DNA from: Cupriavidus plantarum
Lineage (GTDB): Bacteria; Pseudomonadota; Gammaproteobacteria; Burkholderiales; Burkholderiaceae
DNA: 64,000 nt
Reading direction: 5' to 3'
NCBI RefSeq assembly: GCF_905397285.1
Contig: NZ_CAJPUX010000001.1
Span: 310,001 to 374,000, forward strand
Part shown: positions 45,250 to 53,945 of the stretch, in pieces
How the letters are laid out: each line of letters opens with the position of its first letter
Numbering within the stretch: the first letter of the stretch is position 1
Made by a program: the position numbers and the translations under genes
Notes under the pieces: model-generated
Databases searched by the model: none
What the model was told of the DNA's origin: nothing
What the model saw: the letters and a program-made list of their open reading frames with translations, nothing else

Positions 45250-46446
45250 ATGAAACAACTGCAAGACGCTTACATCGTCGCGGCCACCCGCTCGCCGATC
45301 GGCAAGGCGCCCAAGGGCGCGTTCAAGAACACGCGTCCCGACGACCTGCTGGCCACCGTTCTGAAGGCCGCCGTGGCGCAGGTGCCGTCGCTCGACCCCG
45401 CGCTGATCGAAGACGCCATCGTTGGTTGCGCGATTCCCGAGGCGCAGCAGGGGCTCAATGTCGCGCGGATCGGCGCGCTGCTGTCGGGGCTGCCGAACAC
45501 CGTCGGCGGCATTACCGTGAACCGGTTCTGCGCGTCGGGCCTCTCCGCCGTCGCGATGGCGGCCGACCGCATTCGCGTGGGCGAGTCCGACGTGATGATC
45601 GCGGCGGGCACGGAGTCGATGAGCATGGTGCCGATGATGGGCAACTCGCCCTCGATGTCGCCGTCGATCTTCACGCGCGACGAAAACGTGGGGATTGCCT
45701 ACGGCATGGGTCTGACCGCGGAGAAGGTGGCCAATCAGTGGAAGGTCAGCCGCGAGGACCAGGATGCGTTCGCGCTGGCCTCGCATCAGAAGGCGATGGC
45801 CGCGCAGCAGGCGGGCGAGTTCTCCGACGAAATCACCCCCATCGAGATCGTCGAGAAATTCCCCGACCTCGCCTCGGGGCAGGTCAGCGTGAAAACGCGC
45901 ACGCTCTCGCTCGACGAGGGTCCGCGGCCCGATACGTCGATGGAAGGGCTGGCCAAATTGCGCGCGGTGTTCGCCAACAAGGGCAGCGTGACGGCGGGCA
46001 ACAGCTCGCAGACGTCGGATGGCGCGGGCGCGCTGATCCTCGTCTCCGAGAAGATCCTCAGGCAGTTCAACCTCGTGCCGCTCGCGCGCTTCGTATCGTT
46101 CGCGGTGCGCGGCGTGCCGCCCGAGATCATGGGCATCGGCCCGAAGGTGGCGATTCCCGCCGCACTGAAGGCCGCCGGTCTGTCGCAGGACCAGATCGAC
46201 TGGATCGAACTCAACGAGGCGTTTGCCGCGCAGTCGCTCGCCGTGATCCGCGACCTCGAGCTCGATGCGTCGAAGGTCAACCGCATGGGCGGCGCGATCG
46301 CGCTGGGGCATCCGCTCGGCGCGACGGGCGCGATCCGTTCCGCGACGGTCGTGCATGCGCTGCGCCGGCACAACCTCAAGTACGGCATGGTGACCATGTG
46401 CGTCGGCACGGGCATGGGCGCTGCGGGTATTTTCGAACGCGTTTGA
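45250..46446 (+). CDS. Acetyl-CoA C-acyltransferase (3-ketoacyl-CoA thiolase)
   Basis: A 398-residue thiolase. The nucleophile cysteine is in NRFCASGLSAVAMA (Cys near 93), the second cysteine in CVGTGMGAAG (near 384) and the active-site histidine in GHPLGATGA (near 353). NEAFAAQSLAV is also conserved. It completes the beta-oxidation cycle with the preceding fusion protein. GAGGAA lies about ten bases before the ATG. A shorter enoyl-CoA hydratase gene follows after 14 bp. Confidence 0.95.
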   Translation: MKQLQDAYIVAATRSPIGKAPKGAFKNTRPDDLLATVLKAAVAQVPSLDPALIEDAIVGCAIPEAQQGLNVARIGALLSGLPNTVGGITVNRFCASGLSAVAMAADRIRVGESDVMIAAGTESMSMVPMMGNSPSMSPSIFTRDENVGIAYGMGLTAEKVANQWKVSREDQDAFALASHQKAMAAQQAGEFSDEITPIEIVEKFPDLASGQVSVKTRTLSLDEGPRPDTSMEGLAKLRAVFANKGSVTAGNSSQTSDGAGALILVSEKILRQFNLVPLARFVSFAVRGVPPEIMGIGPKVAIPAALKAAGLSQDQIDWIELNEAFAAQSLAVIRDLELDASKVNRMGGAIALGHPLGATGAIRSATVVHALRRHNLKYGMVTMCVGTGMGAAGIFERV

Positions 46447-46460
46447 CACGGGAGCGCACG

Positions 46461-47237
46461 ATGAGCATCGCCACACGGATCGACAACGGGATTCTGACGC
46501 TCACCTTCGATCGCCTCGACCGGAAGAACGCGATCACGGCGGCGATGTATCAGACGCTGGCGGACGCATTGCGGTCGGCCGAGACGGACCCCGCCGTGCG
46601 CGTGATCGTCATCGAAGGCAAGCCGGAGATCTTCACGGCCGGCAACGACCTCGAGGACTTCATGAAGCGGCCTCCCACCTCGGGAGAGGGCGGGGCGCCG
46701 GCGCCGGTGTTCCAGTTCCTGTATGCGATCTCGGAAGCTTCGAAGCCTGTGGTGGCGTCGGTCAGCGGCGCGGCGGTGGGCATCGGCACCACGCTGCTGC
46801 TGCACTGCGACCTCGTGTATGCCTCGGAGACGGCGAAGCTGACGCTGCCGTTCACGCAGCTGGGCCTATGCCCGGAGGCGGCGTCGAGCCTGCTGTTGCC
46901 GCGTCTGGTGGGCTACCAGCGCGCGGCCGAGAAGCTGCTGTTGGGGGAGCCCTTCAGCGCGCGGGAGGCATTCGAGATCGGGCTGGTGACGAAGGTGCTG
47001 CCTTTGCCTGAACTGGATGCGCACGTGCAAGCGCAGGCAGCCAAACTGGCGGCCCTGCCCGCGTCGTCGCTGCGGGAAACCAAGCGGCTCATGAAGGGCG
47101 GGGATGCGGCGGCGGTGAAGCGCCAGATGGCGGAGGAGGCCAGCGTGTTTGGCCGGATGCTGGTCGCGCCCGAAGCGAAGGAGGCCTTCACGGCCTTCTT
47201 CGAGAAGCGGAAGCCGGATTTCTCGAAGTTCCAGTAA
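46461..47237 (+). CDS. Enoyl-CoA hydratase/isomerase
   Basis: A 258-residue crotonase-family protein. The oxyanion hole is seen in IFTAGNDLEDF and SVSGAAVGIGTTLLLHCDLV, and the family C-terminal helix is present. At the first catalytic glutamate position the sequence reads LGLCPEAASS, so at least one acidic residue is conserved, but hydratase versus isomerase cannot be assigned. ATG 46461 follows GGGAG; the open frame extends upstream across the thiolase gene out of frame. It ends the beta-oxidation block and converges on the YciA gene. Confidence 0.92.
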   Translation: MSIATRIDNGILTLTFDRLDRKNAITAAMYQTLADALRSAETDPAVRVIVIEGKPEIFTAGNDLEDFMKRPPTSGEGGAPAPVFQFLYAISEASKPVVASVSGAAVGIGTTLLLHCDLVYASETAKLTLPFTQLGLCPEAASSLLLPRLVGYQRAAEKLLLGEPFSAREAFEIGLVTKVLPLPELDAHVQAQAAKLAALPASSLRETKRLMKGGDAAAVKRQMAEEASVFGRMLVAPEAKEAFTAFFEKRKPDFSKFQ

Positions 47238-47248
47238 GCGGCGGTAGG

Positions 47249-47272
47249 GGATCGGCGCGCGCGCCCCGATCC
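47249..47272. terminator. GC-rich hairpin between the hydratase and YciA genes
   Basis: GGATCGG (47249-47255) and CCGATCC (47266-47272) form a 7-bp stem with a CG-rich loop between two convergent genes. No T-run follows on either side, so it is a weak, possibly bidirectional terminator candidate. Confidence 0.4.
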
Positions 47273-47278
47273 TCCCGG

Positions 47279-47680
47279 TCAAGCCGGCAACACACGCGGT
47301 TGCCGATTCTCGTCTGTCGCAACGTACGTCAACGTCGCCTCCGTGACCTTGACGATCTCGTTGCTATGCCGCATGCGCTGCGCATAGACCTCCACGGACA
47401 CGGTAATCGACGTGCGCCCGGTCTTCAGCACGTCCGCGTAAAAACTCACCAGATCTCCGACAAACACCGGGTGCTTGAACAGGAACGAGTTCACGGCCAC
47501 GGTGGCCACGCGCCCCTGCGCGCGTTCCACGGCGGGGATCGAGCCGGCAATGTCCACCTGCGCCATGATCCAGCCACCGAATACGTCGCCATGCACATTG
47601 GCGTCGGCCGGCATCGGGACGACGCGCAGGGCAGGGTTCTTGCCCTCGGGCAAGGCGGAAACGATAGCGGGAGTATTCAT
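47279..47680 (-). CDS. yciA: Acyl-CoA thioesterase (YciA-like hotdog protein)
   Basis: A 133-residue hotdog-fold thioesterase. The conserved PMPADANVHGDVFGGWIMAQVD segment (about 22-43) carries the catalytic Asp and the helix start, followed by FKHPVFVGDLVSFYADV. YciA hydrolyses a wide range of acyl-CoAs. ATG 47680 starts the family consensus; an in-frame ATG at 47851 would add 57 residues encoded by a 10-bp repeat. It faces the beta-oxidation cluster, consistent with a role in acyl-CoA pool balance. No Shine-Dalgarno is visible. Confidence 0.92.
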   Translation of the reverse strand: MNTPAIVSALPEGKNPALRVVPMPADANVHGDVFGGWIMAQVDIAGSIPAVERAQGRVATVAVNSFLFKHPVFVGDLVSFYADVLKTGRTSITVSVEVYAQRMRHSNEIVKVTEATLTYVATDENRQPRVLPA

Positions 47681-47689
47681 GTGGGAGCT

Positions 47690-47740
47690 GCGAAAGGAAT
47701 GCGAAGGAATGCGAAGGAATGCGAAGGAATGCGAAGGAGA
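47690..47740 (-). repeat. 10-bp tandem repeat upstream of yciA
   Basis: Four consecutive gcgaaggaa(t/g) units fill 47701-47740, with a fifth near-copy (gcgaaaggaat) at 47690-47700 and related gcgaagga/gcggaaaa sequence continuing to 47760. The array lies ten bases upstream of the yciA start, in its 5-prime leader, where the message would carry repeated AUUCCUUCGC. A 10-bp unit is not a multiple of three and equals about one helical turn. Confidence 0.88.
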
Positions 47741-47821
47741 GGCGAAGGAGAGCGGAAAAGGCAGCCCTCTGCTGCCTGACGCGATCTCTGCGACAATCGC
47801 GGCATAGCAGAATTCTAACGT

Positions 47822-49696
47822 ATGCGCCGCCATCCCACGACACCCCCCCACACCGACGAACCGACCTCGTCTGGCTCACTGTTCTCCGGCCGTGGCACGC
47901 CCCGCAGCGACTGGCAGACCGTGCGCAACCTGCTGCCCTATGTATGGCACTACAAATGGCGGGTGATCCTCGCGCTGGCGTGCCTCGTGCTCGCGAAGGT
48001 GGCGAACCTCGGCGTGCCCGTGCTGATGAAGCGGCTCATCGACACCATGGACGTGCCCGCGGGCGACCCGCGCGCACTGCTCGTGGTGCCCGTCGGCCTG
48101 ATTGTCGCGTACGGCGTGCTGCGATTGTCGAGCACGCTGTTCACGGAGCTTCGGGAAATCCTGTTCGCGAAGGTCACGCAAAGCGCGGTGCGCGAGATCG
48201 CGCTGCAGGTGTTCCGCCATCTGCATGGTTTGTCGCTACGGTTCCACCTCGAACGGCAGACCGGCGGCATGAGCCGGGACATCGAACGCGGCACGCGCGG
48301 CATCCAGCAGCTGATCTCGTTCTCGCTGTACAGCATCCTGCCGACGCTCGTGGAGATGGCGCTCGTGGTGGGGTTCCTCGTGTTGCATTACGACCCATGG
48401 TTCGCGGGCATCACGGCCATCGCGCTGATCGCCTACATCGTGTTCACCATCGTGGTGACCGAGTGGCGCACCCACTTCCGCCGCCGCATGAACGAGCTCG
48501 ACTCGCGCGCGAGCCAGAAGGCGATCGACTCGTTGCTCAACTTCGAGACGGTGAAGTATTTCGGCAACGAGGAATACGAGGCAAAGCGCTATGACGACAA
48601 CCTGCTCAAGTACCGCGCTGCCGCGGTGCGTTCGCAGAACTCGCTGTCGTTCCTGAACTTCGGGCAGCAGACGATCATCGCGATCGGCCTCATCCTCATT
48701 CTGTGGCGCGCGACAGTCGGCGTGGCCGCAGGGCGGCTTACGCTCGGGGATCTCGTGCTCGTCAACACGCTCATGATCCAGCTGTACATCCCGCTGAACT
48801 TCCTCGGCGTGATCTACCGCGAAATCAAGCAGGCTACGACGGACATGGACCGCATGTTCGTGCTGCTCGCGACGAATCAGGAAGTCGCCGACGTACCCGG
48901 CGCGCCGCCGCTGGAGGTGCGTGGCGCCGCCGTGCGCTTCCGCGATGTCGGCTTCGGCTACGAGCGCGACCGCGTGATCCTGGACCACGTCGACTTCACG
49001 ATTCCTGCCGGGACGACGACCGCCGTGGTGGGCCACAGCGGGTCGGGCAAATCGACACTCGCGCGGCTGCTGTACCGGTTCTACGACGTCAGCAGCGGCG
49101 GCATCGAGATCGACGGGCAGGACGTGCGCGGCATCCGGCAGGACACGCTGCGCCGGGCGATCGGTATCGTGCCGCAGGACACCGTGCTGTTCAACGACAG
49201 CATCTACTACAACATCGCTTACGGCCGCCCCGAGGCCACGCACGACGAAGTCATCGCGGCCGCGCGCGCGGCGCAGATCGATCCGTTCATCCGCGAACTG
49301 CCGCAGGGCTACGACACACCGGTCGGCGAACGCGGCCTGAAGCTGTCGGGCGGGGAAAAGCAGCGCGTGGCGATCGCGCGCACGCTCCTCAAGAATCCAC
49401 CGATCCTCGTGTTCGACGAGGCCACCTCCGCGCTCGACTCGCGCACCGAGCAGGCCATTCAGGCCGAGCTGATGCGCCTTGCACAGAACCGAACGACGCT
49501 GCTCATCGCGCACCGGCTATCGACCGTCGTGCACGCGGACCAGATCCTCGTGATGGACCATGGCCGCATCATCGAACGCGGCACGCATGCCGAACTGATG
49601 CGCGCGAACGGCCGCTACGCCGAGATGTGGCGCATTCAGGCGCGCAACGCCATCGAAGGCGAGACCGACGATGAGGAAGGCGTGATTCAGGCGTAA
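47822..49696 (+). CDS. Atm1-type ABC exporter (fused permease/ATPase)
   Basis: A 624-residue half-transporter of the ABCB7/Atm1 family. The N-terminal membrane domain includes WQTVRNLLPYVWHYKWRV and SLRFHLERQTGGMSRDIERG, a signature of Atm1-like proteins that handle glutathione conjugates. The ATPase has Walker A GHSGSGKST (about 403-411), signature LSGGEKQRVAIAR (about 508-520) and FDEATSALDS (about 531-540). Cupriavidus metallidurans AtmA, a homologue, contributes to nickel and cobalt resistance; whether this gene does so is inference. No Shine-Dalgarno is obvious. Confidence 0.93.
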   Translation: MRRHPTTPPHTDEPTSSGSLFSGRGTPRSDWQTVRNLLPYVWHYKWRVILALACLVLAKVANLGVPVLMKRLIDTMDVPAGDPRALLVVPVGLIVAYGVLRLSSTLFTELREILFAKVTQSAVREIALQVFRHLHGLSLRFHLERQTGGMSRDIERGTRGIQQLISFSLYSILPTLVEMALVVGFLVLHYDPWFAGITAIALIAYIVFTIVVTEWRTHFRRRMNELDSRASQKAIDSLLNFETVKYFGNEEYEAKRYDDNLLKYRAAAVRSQNSLSFLNFGQQTIIAIGLILILWRATVGVAAGRLTLGDLVLVNTLMIQLYIPLNFLGVIYREIKQATTDMDRMFVLLATNQEVADVPGAPPLEVRGAAVRFRDVGFGYERDRVILDHVDFTIPAGTTTAVVGHSGSGKSTLARLLYRFYDVSSGGIEIDGQDVRGIRQDTLRRAIGIVPQDTVLFNDSIYYNIAYGRPEATHDEVIAAARAAQIDPFIRELPQGYDTPVGERGLKLSGGEKQRVAIARTLLKNPPILVFDEATSALDSRTEQAIQAELMRLAQNRTTLLIAHRLSTVVHADQILVMDHGRIIERGTHAELMRANGRYAEMWRIQARNAIEGETDDEEGVIQA

Positions 49697-50145
49697 TCCA
49701 GGGGCAGCGCGGTGGTGTACTTGATCTGCTCCATCGCAAAGCGGGAGCTCACGTCGGACAACTCGGCACCCTGAATGAGCTTCTTGTAGACCGCGTCGTA
49801 CGCGGCGATATCGGGCACCACCACGCGCAGCAGATAGTCGGTATCGCCCGCCATGCGATAGAACTCGGTGACTTCGGGAATCGACTGCACGAGGCCGTGA
49901 AACGCCTTGAGCCACTTGGCGTTGTGCTGGTTCGTGCGGACGGAGACGAACACCGTCACCCCGACGTTGAGCCGGGCGGCATCGAGCAGTGCCACGCGCC
50001 GGCGGATCAGTCCGGCCTCTTCGAGTTTCTGGATCCGCCGCCAGCACGGCGTGGAGGTCAGGCCGACCTTCTCGCCGATCTCGGCGACGGGCATCGTGGC
50101 ATCTTCCTGCAGCAGGGCGAGAATCTGGCGGTCGTAGCGATCCAT
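49687..50145 (-). CDS. Lrp/AsnC-family transcriptional regulator
   Basis: A 152-residue regulator. The N-terminal HTH is in MDRYDRQILALLQEDATMPV and VGLTSTPCWRRIQKLEEAG; the C-terminal RAM ligand-binding domain includes TDYLLRVVVPDIAAYDAVYKKL. Lrp-type proteins sense amino acids. Its 3-prime end overlaps the Atm1 gene by 10 bp (tail to tail) and it is divergent from the LysR gene. The nearby glutamate dehydrogenase makes an amino-acid-related role plausible. Confidence 0.93.
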   Translation of the reverse strand: MDRYDRQILALLQEDATMPVAEIGEKVGLTSTPCWRRIQKLEEAGLIRRRVALLDAARLNVGVTVFVSVRTNQHNAKWLKAFHGLVQSIPEVTEFYRMAGDTDYLLRVVVPDIAAYDAVYKKLIQGAELSDVSSRFAMEQIKYTTALPLDYA

Positions 50146-50271
50146 GAGCGATCCGTAGTCTCCATCATGCGCGGATTGTAGTGCTGTTCTACGTCAGCGT
50201 CGATTGTTGGAAAATCATTCTCCCTCGTTCTTCTCCATCGGCCTTGCGGCGCTCGCGGCATAATTGCGGCC

Positions 50272-51246
50272 ATGGAAATCAAATGGCTTGAAGACTTCGT
50301 GAGCCTGGCGGAGACGCACAGCTTCTCGCGCTCGGCGGAACTGCGACATGTCACGCAGCCGGCGTTCTCGCGTCGCATCCAGTCGCTCGAAGCATGGGTA
50401 GGCACGGAGCTGATCGACCGGTCGAGCTACCCGACGAGCCTGACGCCGGCGGGCAAGGTCTTCTACGAGCAGGCGCTGGCGATGCTGGCGCAGGTCAGCG
50501 AGACGCGCGCGCTGATGCGCGGGCAGCGGTCGGCCAACGCGCAGGTGCTGGAATTCGCGGTGCCGCACACGCTGTCGCTGACGTTCTTTCCCGAATGGCT
50601 CAAGGCGCTCGAGCGTCAGCTCGGCACGCTGCCGTGCCGGCTGCGCGCGCTTAACGTCCACGACGCGGTGCTCACGCTTGTGGAAGGCGGCTGCGACCTC
50701 GTCATGGTGTACCACCACCCGCGCCAGGCGATCCAGCTCGACCCCGCGCACTACGACATGCTGGTGCTCGGGACCGAGCGGCTGTCTCCTTACAGCGTGC
50801 CCGATGCCACGGGACGTCCGTTGTACCGCCTGCCCGGCACGGACAAGAAGCCCGTGCCGTTCCTGAGCTACACCCCCAACGCGTTTCTCGGCCGCATGGT
50901 CGATATGCTGCTGGCCGAGGCCGCCGCGGACGGTCTCAAGCTGGACAAATGCTACGAGACCGATATGGCCGAGGCGCTCAAGGTGATGGCGCTGGCCGGC
51001 CACGGCATGGCGTTCCTGCCGGAGAGCGCGGTGCGGGACGACGTACAGCAGGGCAGGCTCGTCCGGGCCGAAGGCGGGCGTGGACTGCCGCAGTCGATCG
51101 ACATGGAGATCCGCCTCTATCGCGAACGCCCGGGCGAGAACAACCACGAGCGGCGTGGCGGGCAGAGCCGGCGCAAGCGTCAGCTCGTCGAGCAGGTCTG
51201 GAGCACGCTTCTGGCGACACCGGGGGTGCAGGCCGCACCGGACTGA
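50272..51246 (+). CDS. LysR-family transcriptional regulator
   Basis: A 324-residue LysR protein. The winged HTH is clear ([20 protein letters not shown] and [23 protein letters not shown], about 5-55), followed by an effector-binding domain in which [19 protein letters not shown] is visible. It lies divergent from the Lrp gene and upstream of the glutamate dehydrogenase gene in the same direction, separated by 133 bp that contain a good LysR-type inverted repeat, so control of gdhA is likely. Confidence 0.93.
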   Translation: MEIKWLEDFVSLAETHSFSRSAELRHVTQPAFSRRIQSLEAWVGTELIDRSSYPTSLTPAGKVFYEQALAMLAQVSETRALMRGQRSANAQVLEFAVPHTLSLTFFPEWLKALERQLGTLPCRLRALNVHDAVLTLVEGGCDLVMVYHHPRQAIQLDPAHYDMLVLGTERLSPYSVPDATGRPLYRLPGTDKKPVPFLSYTPNAFLGRMVDMLLAEAAADGLKLDKCYETDMAEALKVMALAGHGMAFLPESAVRDDVQQGRLVRAEGGRGLPQSIDMEIRLYRERPGENNHERRGGQSRRKRQLVEQVWSTLLATPGVQAAPD

Positions 51247-51269
51247 AGCATCGTGCACGGTTTCGGCAA

Positions 51270-51292
51270 GGTTATGCGCGTCTTGCATAACC
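51270..51292. promoter_or_regulatory. Inverted repeat, putative LysR site upstream of gdhA
   Basis: GGTTATGC (51270-51277) and GCATAACC (51285-51292) are perfect 8-bp arms separated by 7 bases. Within them ATGC-N7-GCAT fits the T-N11-A form of LysR binding sites. It sits about 73 bases upstream of a predicted transcription start for gdhA, the usual position of a LysR recognition site. Confidence 0.55.
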
Positions 51293-51318
51293 CTGCGAGG
51301 GCGGATGAACAAACGGCA

Positions 51319-51347
51319 TTGGATCGGGAAAGGCTGGCGCCGATATC
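51319..51347 (+). promoter_or_regulatory. Candidate sigma-70-like promoter of gdhA
   Basis: TTGGAT (51319-51324) and GATATC (51342-51347) are separated by exactly 17 bases. The -10 match is weak, as expected of an activator-dependent promoter. The ATG is 32 bases downstream. Confidence 0.4.
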
Positions 51348-51379
51348 CTGTGCATCACCTTCACACGTGGAAACCAGCC

Positions 51380-52702
51380 ATGTCTTCCGCAGCACCGTCG
51401 CAACCTTCCTCGATCATCACGCCGCAGAGCACGCACACCCTCCCGTCCTACCTCAACGCCGAAGATCTCGGCCCGTGGGGCATCTACCTGAAGCAGGTCG
51501 ACCGCGTCACGCCCTACCTGGGCTCGCTGGCGCGCTGGGTGGAAACGCTCAAGCGCCCCAAGCGCGCGCTGATCGTCGATGTACCCATCGAGATGGACAA
51601 CGGCACGATCGCCCACTTCGAGGGCTATCGCGTGCAGCACAACACGTCGCGCGGCCCCGGCAAGGGCGGCGTGCGCTTCCACCAGGACGTCACGCTGTCG
51701 GAAGTGATGGCGCTGTCCGCATGGATGTCGGTCAAGAACGCGGCCGTCAACGTGCCGTACGGCGGCGCCAAGGGCGGCATCCGCGTGGATCCGCGCAAGC
51801 TGTCGCAGGGCGAGCTGGAGCGCATCACGCGCCGTTACACCAGCGAAATCAACATCATCATCGGGCCGAACAAGGACATCCCCGCGCCGGACGTCAACAC
51901 GAACGAGCAGATCATGGCGTGGATGATGGACACCTACTCCATGAACGAGGGCAGCACCGCCACCGGCGTGGTGACGGGCAAGCCGATCTCGCTGGGCGGC
52001 TCGCTCGGCCGGCGCGAAGCCACGGGCCGCGGCGTGTTCGTGGTCGGCTCCGAAGCCGCCCGCAACATCGGCATGGACGTCAAGGGCGCGCGCGTGGCCG
52101 TGCAGGGCTTCGGCAATGTGGGCTCGGTCGCCGCCAAGTTGTTCCATGAAGCGGGCGCGATCGTGGTGGCCGTGCAGGACCACCGCACCACGCTGTTCAA
52201 CCCGGCCGGCCTCGACGTGCCGGCCATGATCGAATACGCGTCGCACAGCGGCACCATCGAAGGCTTCCGCGCCGAGGCGATCTCCGGCGACCAGTTCTGG
52301 GACGTCGACTGCGACATCCTGATCCCGGCGGCGCTGGAAGGCCAGCTGACCGCCAAACGCGCTTCGCAGATCAAGGCCCGCCTCGTGATCGAAGGCGCCA
52401 ACGGTCCGACCACGCCCGAGGCCGACGATATCCTCCGCGACCGCAATATCCTCGTCGCGCCGGACGTCATCGCCAACGCCGGCGGCGTGACCGTGTCGTA
52501 TTTCGAATGGGTGCAGGACTTCTCGAGCTTCTTCTGGACCGAGGAGGAAATCAATCAACGCCTGGTACGAATCATGCAAGAAGCCTTCCGGGCAATCTGG
52601 CAGGTCGCCCAGGACAACAAGGTCACGCTTCGTACCGCCGCGTTCATCGTGGCGTGCACGCGAATCCTGCAGGCGCGCGAAATGCGCGGACTGTATCCCT
52701 GA
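51380..52702 (+). CDS. gdhA: Glutamate dehydrogenase (Glu/Leu/Phe/Val family)
   Basis: A 440-residue NAD(P)-dependent enzyme interconverting glutamate and 2-oxoglutarate plus ammonia. The substrate-binding segment [13 protein letters not shown] (near 93) and catalytic lysine motif [13 protein letters not shown] (about 125-137) are intact, and the NAD-binding fold shows [22 protein letters not shown] 51380 was chosen because the family start ([20 protein letters not shown]) follows; the frame is open upstream through the LysR gene. A terminator lies 70 bp after the stop. Confidence 0.95.
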   Translation: MSSAAPSQPSSIITPQSTHTLPSYLNAEDLGPWGIYLKQVDRVTPYLGSLARWVETLKRPKRALIVDVPIEMDNGTIAHFEGYRVQHNTSRGPGKGGVRFHQDVTLSEVMALSAWMSVKNAAVNVPYGGAKGGIRVDPRKLSQGELERITRRYTSEINIIIGPNKDIPAPDVNTNEQIMAWMMDTYSMNEGSTATGVVTGKPISLGGSLGRREATGRGVFVVGSEAARNIGMDVKGARVAVQGFGNVGSVAAKLFHEAGAIVVAVQDHRTTLFNPAGLDVPAMIEYASHSGTIEGFRAEAISGDQFWDVDCDILIPAALEGQLTAKRASQIKARLVIEGANGPTTPEADDILRDRNILVAPDVIANAGGVTVSYFEWVQDFSSFFWTEEEINQRLVRIMQEAFRAIWQVAQDNKVTLRTAAFIVACTRILQAREMRGLYP

Positions 52703-52770
52703 GCGGATACGCGTCATGATGGTTTGTTGCGATGCAATAATTCACCGTGGCGCGTTGGGATGACGCGAAG

Positions 52771-52810
52771 AAACGCGGTTACCGGTCCATGCCGGTGGCC
52801 GCGTTTTTTT
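52771..52810 (+). terminator. Intrinsic terminator after gdhA
   Basis: AAACGCGGTTACCGG (52771-52785) pairs with CCGGTGGCCGCGTTT (52792-52806), a long stem with two mismatches, followed by TTTTTTT (52804-52810). It separates gdhA from the glt operon. Confidence 0.88.
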
Positions 52811-52943
52811 GCGTTTGAACGATTTCGCCTCAATATGGCGCGGCGGTGAGACACCGTGCCGTAATTTGCACCAGTTAGGGGAAAACCCGTTGTCGGATGT
52901 AGGCGGCTAAGCAATACTATTTCGCTGGCGGGGCGTTTTTTGC

Positions 52944-52949
52944 TAGAGT
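52944..52949 (+). promoter_or_regulatory. Candidate -10 element of the glt operon
   Basis: TGC-TAGAGT forms an extended -10 (52941-52949), 33 bases upstream of the gltI ATG. The matching -35 position (TTCGCT, 52921-52926, 17-base spacer) is weak. The preceding 110 bp hold no clear regulator site. Confidence 0.35.
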
Positions 52950-52981
52950 GCCGCCTTTCTCTTCATGGTCAAGGAGATGTT

Positions 52982-53881
52982 ATGAATTTTGCCAAGCTGG
53001 CTGGCCTGATGGTCGCGGCAGGGATTCTGAGCGGCGCCGCACAAGCCGCCGAGCCGCTTTCGGGCACGCTGCAGAAGATCAAGGAAACGGGTGTCATCAC
53101 GCTGGGCGTGCGGGATTCGTCCATTCCGTTCAATTACAACCTGGGCGGCGTGCGCCAGGTCGGTTACTCCTATGACATCAACACGAAGATCGTGGAAGCC
53201 GTCAAGGATCAACTGAAGCTGCCGAACCTGCAGGTCAAGGAAATCCCCATCACGTCGCAAAACCGTATCACGCTGCTGCAAAACGGCACGATCGATATCG
53301 AGTGCGGCTCGACGACGAACAACCTCGAGCGTCAGAAGCAGGCGTCGTTCACGAACAGCATCTTCATCATCGGCACCCGCATCATGGTGAAGAAGGATGG
53401 CGGCATCAAGGACTGGGCCGACCTGAAGGGCAAGAACGTCGTGACCACCGCCGGCACCACGTCGGAGCGCCTGCTGCGCAAGATGAACGACGACCAGAAG
53501 CTGGGCATGAACATCATCAGCACGAAGGACCACGGTCAGTCGTTCCTGACGCTGGAGTCCGGCCGTGCCGTGGCATTCATGATGGACGACGCGCTGCTGT
53601 ACGGCGAGCGCGCCAAGGCCAAGAACCCGAACGACTGGATCGTGGTGGGCAAGCCCCAGTCGCGCGAGTCGTATGGCTGCATGATCCGCAAGGATGACGC
53701 ACCGTTCAAGAAGCTGTCGGACAACGTGATCGCCGGCCTGATGAAGGATGGCACGATCAACACGATGTACGCCAAGTGGTTCCAGCAACCGGTTCCCCCC
53801 AAGGGCCTGAATCTGGACTTCCCGCTGTCGGAAGACATGAAGACGCTCTTCAAGAACCCGAACGACAAGGCGCTCGACTGA
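52982..53881 (+). CDS. gltI: Glutamate/aspartate ABC transporter substrate-binding protein
   Basis: A 299-residue periplasmic binding protein (SBP family 3), matching E. coli GltI (302). The signal peptide ends near AAQAA/EPLSG. Ligand-binding landmarks are GVRDSSIPFNYNL and the GSTTNNLERQKQASFTN segment, typical of the glutamate/aspartate binding protein. AAGGAGA is six bases before the ATG. A hairpin with a T-run follows the gene, before gltJ, which should keep binding-protein transcripts in excess of the membrane components. Confidence 0.96.
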   Translation: MNFAKLAGLMVAAGILSGAAQAAEPLSGTLQKIKETGVITLGVRDSSIPFNYNLGGVRQVGYSYDINTKIVEAVKDQLKLPNLQVKEIPITSQNRITLLQNGTIDIECGSTTNNLERQKQASFTNSIFIIGTRIMVKKDGGIKDWADLKGKNVVTTAGTTSERLLRKMNDDQKLGMNIISTKDHGQSFLTLESGRAVAFMMDDALLYGERAKAKNPNDWIVVGKPQSRESYGCMIRKDDAPFKKLSDNVIAGLMKDGTINTMYAKWFQQPVPPKGLNLDFPLSEDMKTLFKNPNDKALD

Positions 53882-53902
53882 TTCTTCGGTCATGTGAGTG
53901 CG

Positions 53903-53934
53903 AAACGGAAGGAGAAGTCCTTCCGTTTCTTTTT
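53903..53934 (+). terminator. Hairpin between gltI and gltJ, partial terminator
   Basis: AAACGGAAGGA and TCCTTCCGTTT form a perfect 11-bp stem with a 4-base loop (53903-53928), followed by CTTTTT. It lies 21 bp after the gltI stop codon and 11 bp before the gltJ ATG. In such an operon it probably causes partial termination or 3-prime-end stabilisation rather than full stop. Confidence 0.8.
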
Positions 53935-53945
53935 GAGGACGCAAG

